This document shows, piece after piece, positions 24,195 through 31,085 of a DNA stretch of 40,985 nt (within the stretch, counting starts at the first letter, position 1; every line of letters starts with the position of its first letter). The notes below the pieces were generated by a model that was not told the DNA's origin, did not search any database, and saw only the letters and a list, made by a program, of their open reading frames with translations. The DNA lies in NCBI GenBank assembly GCA_012729595.1, contig JAAYCU010000103.1, positions 1 through 40,985 on the forward strand. The letters are read 5' to 3'. The DNA is from Phycisphaerales bacterium. Its GTDB lineage: Bacteria > Planctomycetota > Phycisphaerae > UBA1845 > PWPN01. The translations under genes and the position numbers were made by a program.

Positions 24195-24952
24195 TGTGGA
24201 ACCGTTTCGCTGGCTTCAGCCTGTCCTTCGGCCGTGAGGCTTAGGAAAATATCCTCGAGCGTTTCACTGCGACTGGCTTGATGGCGGAGTTCCTCGAGGG
24301 TGCCGACCGCGATGAGCCGCCCATGGTTAATAATCCCGATGCGATCTGCGACGGCCTCGGCCACCTCCAGCGTGTGCGTACTCATGAATACCGTCTTGCC
24401 GTCATGAACCATGTCACGCAGGATGTCCTTTACCTTGCGCACCGTGCGCGGATCGAGTCCGACCATCGGCTCGTCGGTCACCAGCACCGCCGGGTCGTGC
24501 AGCAAGGCCGCGGCCAGAACCGTGCGCTGTTTCATGCCATGCGAATAACTTTCCGTGAGCTGGTGCAGGAACGACCCCATCTCGAGCATTTCAACCAGTT
24601 GTTTGGTTCGCTGCTCCTGGCTGGCACGCGACAGCCCGTACATCCGGCCCACAAAATCGAGAAACTCGTGTCCCGTCAGCTTGTCGTAAAGAAAGGGTTG
24701 GTCGGGAACATAGGCCAGTTGAGACTTGGCCAACTGGCCGTCGCGTCCCATCGCGTGTCCGCATACCCGAACCGAGCCTCCATCGGGCAGCAGCAAGCCT
24801 ACCAGCATCTTGATAGTGGTCGTCTTGCCCGCCCCGTTTGGCCCCAGAAAGGCGAACAGCTCGCCCGGGGGGATGGTCAGACGCAAGCGATCGACGGCCG
24901 TAAAATCGCCGAAACGTTTGGTCACTTCATGCAATTCGATAGCCGGCGTCAT
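24191..24952 (-). CDS. ABC transporter ATP-binding protein (ABC-2/drug-type)
   Basis: 253 residues from the ATG at 24952; AAAGG seven bases upstream favours it over a GTG two codons earlier. All NBD motifs are present (numbered from the GTG): Walker A GPNGAGKT (39-46), Q-loop VPDQPFLYDKLTG, signature YSHGMKQR (138-145; SHGMKQR is usual in ABC-2 exporters in place of LSGGQ), Walker B AVLVTDEP (157-164), D-loop GLDP and H-loop MSTHTLEVAE. It should energise export with the permease it overlaps. The third gene of the set (24971) encodes an anchored protein immediately upstream. Confidence 0.92.
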   Translation of the reverse strand: MTPAIELHEVTKRFGDFTAVDRLRLTIPPGELFAFLGPNGAGKTTTIKMLVGLLLPDGGSVRVCGHAMGRDGQLAKSQLAYVPDQPFLYDKLTGHEFLDFVGRMYGLSRASQEQRTKQLVEMLEMGSFLHQLTESYSHGMKQRTVLAAALLHDPAVLVTDEPMVGLDPRTVRKVKDILRDMVHDGKTVFMSTHTLEVAEAVADRIGIINHGRLIAVGTLEELRHQASRSETLEDIFLSLTAEGQAEASETVPQ

Positions 24953-24970
24953 GCGCACACCTTTTGCTCG

Positions 24971-25786
24971 TCAGTTATTCTGGCTGATCCGCTGCCGTGC
25001 CTGCTGACGCGCCAGTGCGTCGTAGGGCTCCGCTCGCAGCACCACTTTGCCGAACCCAGGCATTTCCGCTTCCTGGACGCAAACCTGTCCCTGATCGTCA
25101 ACCCAGGCCTTGATCGGATGGGGGTCCGTGACGACCACGAAACACTCTACCGGCCGACCTTGATGATCGATCACCTCGCTGCCGGTTACCCGCGCTACAA
25201 CCGATTGAAAACGGACCTTGCCACCCGCCAAGGCCGAGAGTGGATCCAGAATCTGCATCCGCCACGCCTGCCCGACTCTCAATTCCGGAAGGTACCCGAA
25301 AGGTTGCAACGAATCGCCGATCATTCTTGTCGCCGAGAGATCCAGATTGACCCGACGCCGGAGGACGCCGAACTGAAACTCGCAAGGGAAAAAGATCCCG
25401 TGTCGTTCGCCCGTAGCCTGAATAAGCGTTTCCGGTATGCCGTACACCGCCAGCGTAAACGCTTCGAGCCCGCCTTCGGCGTTGAAATCGGTCGTTGTTT
25501 CCGTGCGGGTGGCCGGGATTATCCCGTGCGGCTCGGTGAGTACCGTTCCGTAAAGTGTGCTGGTGGCTCCGGTGGTGGTCATTTCCCGCCAGGCCGTGCC
25601 GAGCCGATTCCCGTTGCCTGCGAAAATGCCGAGTTGCGTTTTGTGATCGGCCAGTCGGGCGAGTCGTTCGGTGGTCATCGGCGGCGGTTCCTGCGCAGTC
25701 CAGGCCGGCCATACGTCGCGCATGAACAACGCGCTCATCGCACTGATCCAGAGTAGCAGGACGCCGATGAAAAGAAGCCTGTACAT
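24971..25786 (-). CDS. Membrane-anchored protein of unknown function, first gene of the ABC-2 operon
   Basis: 271 residues. A signal anchor lies at 4-22 (LLFIGVLLLWISAMSALFM), followed by an extracytoplasmic part rich in beta structure (TSTLYGTVLTEPHGIIPATRTETTTDF, FQFGVLRRRVNLDLSATRM, VGQAWRMQILDPLS, PVECFVVVTDPHPIKAWVDDQGQVCVQEAEMPGFGKVVLRAEPYD). The last section resembles planctomycete proteins found next to ABC-2 exporters, and the fold may be like DUF3108, but no motif proves it. It ends 18 bases before the ATPase start, so it is probably co-transcribed and may be an accessory periplasmic subunit. Confidence 0.6.
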   Translation of the reverse strand: MYRLLFIGVLLLWISAMSALFMRDVWPAWTAQEPPPMTTERLARLADHKTQLGIFAGNGNRLGTAWREMTTTGATSTLYGTVLTEPHGIIPATRTETTTDFNAEGGLEAFTLAVYGIPETLIQATGERHGIFFPCEFQFGVLRRRVNLDLSATRMIGDSLQPFGYLPELRVGQAWRMQILDPLSALAGGKVRFQSVVARVTGSEVIDHQGRPVECFVVVTDPHPIKAWVDDQGQVCVQEAEMPGFGKVVLRAEPYDALARQQARQRISQNN

Positions 25787-26135
25787 AGTTAAGTGGCCCG
25801 CCGAAGGTCGCTCCGAGAGACCGCGACCGTTAACGCCGACGCATGGTTATCAGGGAACCGTATTCCGGGTTGCAGGTTCTCGTGCGTTTCGGGTGGATTG
25901 CTTACCCGAAGGCTCGCCCCGCCGTCTAATTCTACCCTCGTGCCCGGTGAAGGACAAAATTAAGTTGAAATCTCCGCTCCGAACTATCACGGAACACCTG
26001 CCCCTACGCTAATGACCTAACCGATACTATGCCCTTCGCCACGGGAGCCGGAAACCGTTACAATGCCGGCGAGCCGGGACGCCGTGCCGGCCGACGATAC
26101 GGTCATCACCGGCCGCGGCCGGACTGGAGGCGACC
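25787..26135. other. Divergent intergenic region (349 bp)
   Basis: No gene seen. It lies between the ABC-2 operon (minus) and ppiB (plus). A hairpin TTCGGGT (25888-25894) / ACCCGAA (25904-25910) has a 9-base loop. A TACAAT hexamer at 26059-26064 could be a -10 box for ppiB, but its -35 is poor. A 14-base perfect palindrome, CCGGCCGCGGCCGG, lies at 26109-26122, immediately before the GGAGG of ppiB (26126-26130); as RNA it could hide the ribosome binding site. Confidence 0.4.
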
Positions 26136-26624
26136 ATGAAAACAGTGACCATCCATACCGATTTCGGTGACATGAACCTGGAATTCTTTCCGGATAAGGC
26201 CCCGGACCATGTGGCCAATTTCATTGAACTGGCCGAAACCGGTTTTTATGATGGGCGGAAATTCCACCGGATTATTGATGGATTCATGATTCAGGGTGGC
26301 TGTCCCCGGGGTGACGGTATGGGTAACGGCCCCCGGAGGCTAAAGGCGGAGTTCAATGATACCCCGCATGTACTCGGTACGCTCTCCATGGCTCGGGCGG
26401 CTGACCCCAACTCCGCCTCCTGCCAATTCTTTATTTGCCTCGACGATGCCGATTTTCTCAATGGACAGTACACCGCCTTCGGCCGTATCGCCGATGACGC
26501 CTCGCTCGAAGTGTTGAAAAAAATCGGCCAGGTTCCCGTTACGGATAGCGGCACCGGTGAAAAATCCACACCGGTCAAGGATGTGATCATCAAGCGGGTA
26601 ACCGTCCAGGAAACGGCGGAATGA
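26136..26624 (+). CDS. ppiB: Cyclophilin-type peptidyl-prolyl cis-trans isomerase
   Basis: 162 residues, single cyclophilin domain without signal peptide, hence cytoplasmic. It catalyses proline isomerisation in protein folding. Motifs: GDMNLEFFPDKAPDHVANFIELAETGFYDG, the active-site Arg and Phe in FHRIIDGFMIQGGCP, GTLSMARAADPNSASCQFFICL and TAFGRIADDASLEVLKKI. The Trp that confers cyclosporin sensitivity in human CypA is not seen, as in most bacterial members. GGAGG five bases upstream supports the start. It faces a small membrane protein gene on the opposite strand. Confidence 0.94.
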   Translation: MKTVTIHTDFGDMNLEFFPDKAPDHVANFIELAETGFYDGRKFHRIIDGFMIQGGCPRGDGMGNGPRRLKAEFNDTPHVLGTLSMARAADPNSASCQFFICLDDADFLNGQYTAFGRIADDASLEVLKKIGQVPVTDSGTGEKSTPVKDVIIKRVTVQETAE

Positions 26625-26667
26625 GCTGGCCAGAGCCCGTCCCTCGCCCCCGGCTCCAGGGATGCGG

Positions 26668-26892
26668 TCAGACCGGCGTCTTGTAGTCGTAGGCCCGCAG
26701 GACGCACCAGCTTTTCATCGCTTCAAACAGACCCAGACCGCCAGACAGAAAAAGAACGACGACGATCAGCCATTGCCACCAGTTAAGCGGCCAAAGCCAG
26801 ATCACCAGCCCGCTGGCAAGTACGAGGCAGAGCAGTCCGCCGGTGCCCCGTACCAGCCGTCCCAATTGGTCGATGTTCGGGGTGAAGTCCAT
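26668..26892 (-). CDS. Small membrane protein, DUF2892 (YgaP-like)
   Basis: 74 residues from the ATG at 26892, selected because GGAGGT lies six bases upstream. Two hydrophobic helices (GGLLCLVLASGLVIWLWPL and WQWLIVVVLFLSGGLGLFEAM) follow an N-terminal NIDQLGRLVRGTGG, and the protein ends CVLRAYDYKTPV. The layout RLxRxxxG, two helices, then a Cys followed by a TP motif, fits the DUF2892 inner membrane family, whose role is unknown. Convergent with ppiB, 43 bases between. Confidence 0.6.
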   Translation of the reverse strand: MDFTPNIDQLGRLVRGTGGLLCLVLASGLVIWLWPLNWWQWLIVVVLFLSGGLGLFEAMKSWCVLRAYDYKTPV

Positions 26893-27015
26893 GATTGCAC
26901 CTCCGCTATCCATTGTAGCGGCCCGGCCGGATAATCCCAGCGCGCCGGTATCATGCTTGGTTTCAGGCGTACATCATTTTCGTTAAGGGTACGCCGCGCA
27001 AGCGAGACGTGGTCT

Positions 27016-28962
27016 TTACCAGTCGGAGTTCGCCGGGGTATCCAAAACGAATTGCTCGTAGAGTTCGGCATAGCGGCCGTCGTGTTCGAGCAGATCGAAA
27101 TGAGTTCCGCATTCGACGAGACGCCCGTGGTCGAGAACCAGGATACAGTCGGCCTGCTGGATGGTGCTTAGCCGGTGGGCGACGACGAAGGTGGTGCGGC
27201 CTTGGCGCAGGCGTTCGAGTGAGCGTTGGATAAGCTGTTCGGTGGCGGTGTCGACGGAGCTGGTGGCCTCGTCGAGCATGAAGATACGCGGGTCGGCCAG
27301 GAAGGCGCGGGTGAAGCAGATCAATTGCCGCTGGCCGAGAGAGACGTTGGCCCCGCGTTCACCGACCTGGGTTTGCAGGCCGTCAGCCAGGTCCATCAGG
27401 GCGTCGTAGGTGCCCAGGGTCCGGGCGGCGGCTATAACTTGCTCCTCCGTGGCTTCCGGCCGAACGTAGCGGATATTGTCCAGCACGGAGCCGGTAAACA
27501 GATAATTGGTTTGCAGCACGAGGCCCATCTGGCGCTGGAGCGATTCGCCGGTAACGTACCGGGTGTCGTGCCCGTCTACGAGTATACGACCTTGCCGGGG
27601 AAGATAGAACCGAGCGAGCAGGGAGACGATGCTGGTCTTGCCGCTTCCGGTGCTGCCGACGAGAGCGATCATGGTGCCGGGTTCGGCGGTGAAGCTGATG
27701 TCATGCAGAACTGGTTTCAGGGGATCGTAGCCGAAGGTGACGTTTTCGAAGCGGACCTCGCCGCGGATGGCCGGCAGAGGGTTGGCGTCAGTCCGGTCGC
27801 TGATCTCAGGCGGGGTGTCGAGCAGGGTGAAGACGCGTTCGCCGCCGGCCATGGCGGACATCAATTGGTTATAAAAATTGCCGAAATTGAGCACCGGGCT
27901 CATGAACCAGTCCCAGTACAGAAAAGCCGCGACAACGGAGCCGATGCCGACGGTCCGGTCAAGACGGCCGGCGACAATGAGGTAGCCTCCGTAAAGAAGG
28001 ATGATGGCCCGGCCGACGAAGCCGACGATATTTAACAAAGGCTGGTACACGCCGTTGGCCCGGGCAGCGCGGACGTTGTTTACGGTGTTCTGATCCTGCA
28101 GAACATTGAAGACGCCAAGGTTCCATTCCTGACGACAGCAAGCGGCCACGATACGCACGCCGGTTATGTTTTCGGCGAGGTTGGTGGAAACCCGCGTAAA
28201 ACCTTCCCGTGCCCGCTGGTAAAGAACAGCGGCTCGCGTACGGTAAATACGATTAAGCACGAACAGTACCGGCCCGAGCCAGGCAACGGCCAGGAAGAGC
28301 CGTGGTTCGGTTTTAAGTAGCATGGCGGACGAGACTATCATCATCAGCGTACACTTGGCCACGATATCGATACCCCAGACGTTGACTTCGCGCATGCCGC
28401 TGATATCGCTGGTACAACGGCTGATGATGCGGCCGAGCCGGGTGCGGTCGTAGAAGCTCATCGACAAGGACTGCAAGTGGTCGAAGAGTCGTCGACGAAG
28501 GTCGAATTGTACCCGTTCGCCGGCATCGGTCATGATCAAGATGGTGGTTCGCTGGAGAACTAGTGCGACGGCCAGAACCAGGGCCCAGAGCCCGATGATG
28601 GCTACCAGATGACGGATGGCCGCGGCTTCCGTGGGCATGGGTTGGAGTTGCCCGGCAACATAGTTGGTGGTGTAGTTGATAATCGCGGCGATGAAACGCG
28701 GCGACTGCATTTCCAGCAACACCATTAGAAGGCCGAGGGTGATACCCGATGCGTATTTCCAGCGATAAGGCTTGAGGCAAGTCAGCAGACGGCGGATCAA
28801 CTGAAAATTGATCGGGCGATATTGCTGCTCGCCGTCGGTGGCTGTTATCTCGGCGGCCTGCACGTCCCAGCCATGATGAAAAAGGGTTTTTCGCCAGGCT
28901 TGCAACCTGGTCCGAAGCCGTGCTGCCAAAGAGCCGGCCGGGTGGTCAGAGTTCCGGTTCAT
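27016..28962 (-). CDS. ABC exporter half-transporter with intact catalytic Glu (TMD-NBD), partner 2
   Basis: 648 residues from the ATG at 28962, chosen because GGAGG lies six bases upstream; it overlaps the end of partner 1 by 17 bases. Six membrane helices (about 55-350) precede the NBD. Walker A GSTGSGKTS is at about 434, Q-loop LQTNYLFTGSV, Walker B FMLDEATSSVD at about 562 with the catalytic Glu, and H-loop FVVAHRLSTI. The signature is non-canonical: VSLGQRQ in place of LSGGQRQ. In heterodimeric exporters such a signature pairs with a degenerate Walker B in the partner, which is exactly what partner 1 shows. The substrate is unknown (lipid, peptide or drug). Confidence 0.92.
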   Translation of the reverse strand: MNRNSDHPAGSLAARLRTRLQAWRKTLFHHGWDVQAAEITATDGEQQYRPINFQLIRRLLTCLKPYRWKYASGITLGLLMVLLEMQSPRFIAAIINYTTNYVAGQLQPMPTEAAAIRHLVAIIGLWALVLAVALVLQRTTILIMTDAGERVQFDLRRRLFDHLQSLSMSFYDRTRLGRIISRCTSDISGMREVNVWGIDIVAKCTLMMIVSSAMLLKTEPRLFLAVAWLGPVLFVLNRIYRTRAAVLYQRAREGFTRVSTNLAENITGVRIVAACCRQEWNLGVFNVLQDQNTVNNVRAARANGVYQPLLNIVGFVGRAIILLYGGYLIVAGRLDRTVGIGSVVAAFLYWDWFMSPVLNFGNFYNQLMSAMAGGERVFTLLDTPPEISDRTDANPLPAIRGEVRFENVTFGYDPLKPVLHDISFTAEPGTMIALVGSTGSGKTSIVSLLARFYLPRQGRILVDGHDTRYVTGESLQRQMGLVLQTNYLFTGSVLDNIRYVRPEATEEQVIAAARTLGTYDALMDLADGLQTQVGERGANVSLGQRQLICFTRAFLADPRIFMLDEATSSVDTATEQLIQRSLERLRQGRTTFVVAHRLSTIQQADCILVLDHGRLVECGTHFDLLEHDGRYAELYEQFVLDTPANSDW

Positions 28963-30889
28963 TGACCACCTCCTCCGTGTCGGCCGCTTCCAGTACATGT
29001 CGCCGGCGGCGAACGAATTCGCGCATACGATTCATGTGAGAGAGGCTCAGGCCTTGTTCTTCTCCGCCAGGGTCTCCGTAAAGCTGCCCATTGACGATCT
29101 GGCGATAGTGTCCTTCCCGAAGGAGCAGTTCGTCGTGCGTGCCCATCTGGCTGATGCGGCCGTTCTCCAGCACGATGACCAGATCGGCGTTCTTGACCGT
29201 GCTGACCCGATGGGCGATGACGAAAGTGGTGCGGTCGACCATCACCAATCGGATGGCCCGGCGGATGGCGTGTTCGGTTTCCGGGTCGACGGCGGCAGTG
29301 GCGTCGTCGAGGATCAGGATGCGCGGGTCGGCACAGATGGCCCGGGCGATGGCCAGCCGCTGACGCTGCCCGCCGGAGAGGGTTGTGCCCCGTTCGCCGA
29401 GGATCGTGTCGTAACCCTTGGGCAGATCGTTGATGAATTCGTGGGCCTGGGCAAGTCGGGCGGCGGCCTCGACGTTGCCATTTGAAGTTCGTGGGTGGCT
29501 GTAGGCGATGTTGGCCTCGACCGTATCGCTGAAGAGGTAGGTTTCCTGAAAAACGTAGGCGATCTGGGCCCGCAGGCTGTCGAGGGTGGCGTCGCGGATG
29601 TCCATGCCGTCGATCAGGATCCGCCCCTGTCCCGGATCGTAGAACCGGGCGAGCAAACCAACCAGGGTGGTTTTGCCTGAACCGGTCGGGCCGACAACGG
29701 CTACCACCTTACCGGCGGGTACCTCGAAGTCGATGTCGTGCAGGACCGCTTTGCTCGGATCGTAACCGAAGGTCACATGCTCGAAACGCACTGCGCCGGG
29801 GCCGGGATCGAGCGGACGGGCGTCCGGTTTCTGGATGACGGTCGGCGGAGCGTGGAGGACTTCGTAGAGCCGTCGGCCGGAAACCACGGCGCTCTGGTAT
29901 TGGTCGTTGATCACGGAGATCTGTTGGAGACGATTGAGGATCGCCCCCATGGCCGCCCCGAGCATGAGTACGTCGCCGGCGGTCAGGCGGCCTTTGAGGA
30001 TCAAAATGCCGGCGGCCAGAAAAAGGGTCAGGTGCGACGCGGCGGCTATTGATCGGATAACCGGGGTGAAGTTGGCGAACAGGCGGATACGGTACATGAC
30101 CCGGGTGAAAAACTCGTCGCAGTTGGAGTCGTAGCGGGAAATTTCCTGCCGTTCGGTACCGAAAGCCTTGACCACGTGGACGCCGGCGATGTTTTCCGTG
30201 ATGATCGAAACATTGCGGTCGCCGGTCTCCATGATGGATTGCAGGGCGGGCTGGGCTTTGCGGCTGAAGCGGAGGATGTACCAGGTCCACAGAGGCAAAG
30301 GGGCCAGGGCCAGCAGGGCGACCCATGGCGAGCGGGACAGCAGCAGGGCGATGTACCCACCGACAATCAGGACGATTTCGAGAGTGATAAGTACGGCGGA
30401 GTTGATGAAGAGCCGTACGTTTTGCAGGTCGCTGAGCGCGCGGTTGATCAACTCTCCGGTGGAAATGGCGTCGTGGAAGCCGAAGCCGACGCGTTGGAGC
30501 TTATCGTAAACGGCCTCGCGAATATAAAAGACCATGTTCATGCTCAGTTTGGCGTTGGTGGTTTCGCGCAGAAAACCCAGCAGCCCTATCACTGCGGTGA
30601 AACCAGCCAACATTAGCACAATTCGTCGCAGACCGATGGCGGAGGGCGTGTCCCCGAACAGCCAGCCAATCATTCCTCCGGCGTGATAGTCGTCGCTCAC
30701 GTGGAAGCTTTTAATCTGATTGACCGCCTCGGCGGTGACCCGGACGGCGGCGATTTCCGCGCCGGTCCAGAGAACCAACAGCACACAGGCCAACAACAGC
30801 AGCGATTTCACGGGTCGCGTGAAGCCGAACATCCAGCGCAGCAGACGAACCGTGGAGATCGAGGGGAGATGATACGGGGTGCTGGACAT
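28946..30889 (-). CDS. ABC exporter half-transporter with degenerate Walker B (TMD-NBD), partner 1
   Basis: About 647 residues from the ATG at 30889 (MSSTPYHLPS). Six membrane helices open with LLLLACVLLVLWTGAEIAA. The NBD has Walker A GPTGSGKTT at about 399-406, Q-loop FQETYLFSDTV, canonical signature TLSGGQRQRLAIARA, and H-loop FVIAHRVSTV, but Walker B reads ILILDDATAAVD, with Asp in place of the catalytic Glu. This makes a non-hydrolysing site, as in TM287/288-type heterodimers. The start is uncertain: the chosen ATG has no clear Shine-Dalgarno, and a G-rich run lies in a hairpin just upstream; in-frame ATGs at 30943 and 31087 are alternatives. Confidence 0.9.
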   Translation of the reverse strand: MSSTPYHLPSISTVRLLRWMFGFTRPVKSLLLLACVLLVLWTGAEIAAVRVTAEAVNQIKSFHVSDDYHAGGMIGWLFGDTPSAIGLRRIVLMLAGFTAVIGLLGFLRETTNAKLSMNMVFYIREAVYDKLQRVGFGFHDAISTGELINRALSDLQNVRLFINSAVLITLEIVLIVGGYIALLLSRSPWVALLALAPLPLWTWYILRFSRKAQPALQSIMETGDRNVSIITENIAGVHVVKAFGTERQEISRYDSNCDEFFTRVMYRIRLFANFTPVIRSIAAASHLTLFLAAGILILKGRLTAGDVLMLGAAMGAILNRLQQISVINDQYQSAVVSGRRLYEVLHAPPTVIQKPDARPLDPGPGAVRFEHVTFGYDPSKAVLHDIDFEVPAGKVVAVVGPTGSGKTTLVGLLARFYDPGQGRILIDGMDIRDATLDSLRAQIAYVFQETYLFSDTVEANIAYSHPRTSNGNVEAAARLAQAHEFINDLPKGYDTILGERGTTLSGGQRQRLAIARAICADPRILILDDATAAVDPETEHAIRRAIRLVMVDRTTFVIAHRVSTVKNADLVIVLENGRISQMGTHDELLLREGHYRQIVNGQLYGDPGGEEQGLSLSHMNRMREFVRRRRHVLEAADTEEVVNEPEL

Positions 30890-30901
30890 TGGGATGATAT
30901 C

Positions 30902-30920
30902 GGGGTGGTTTGACCACCCC
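30902..30920. promoter_or_regulatory. Perfect inverted repeat in the divergent ABC/kinase promoter region
   Basis: GGGGTGGT (30902-30909) and ACCACCCC (30913-30920) surround a 3-base centre. It lies 13 bases before the ABC start on the minus strand and about 165 before the kinase start. It could be an operator for a dimeric repressor or, as RNA, a hairpin that hides the only G-rich Shine-Dalgarno-like run before the ABC gene. Nearby CTAAGCTTAG (30981-30990) is a second palindrome. Confidence 0.4.
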
Positions 30921-31085
30921 CCTTTCGCCTCCTGGGCTTTCATGCCTGGAGCCGGGGTTGAAGGCCCGGAAAACAAGATACTAAGCTTAGCATTGCGTAT
31001 CGGTGATTTCCAGTGGCGGATCAACCCTGTTTGGGTTGGTAAGACGGGCTTTGTTTTTTTCGCGCGGCGGGGTAGGCTTTTGGGC

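Noticed and set aside
24278-25756. A 492-codon plus-strand open frame across the ABC ATPase and the anchored protein
   Set aside because: It spans the gap between two real minus-strand genes and resembles no protein; the ATPase motifs on the other strand are decisive.
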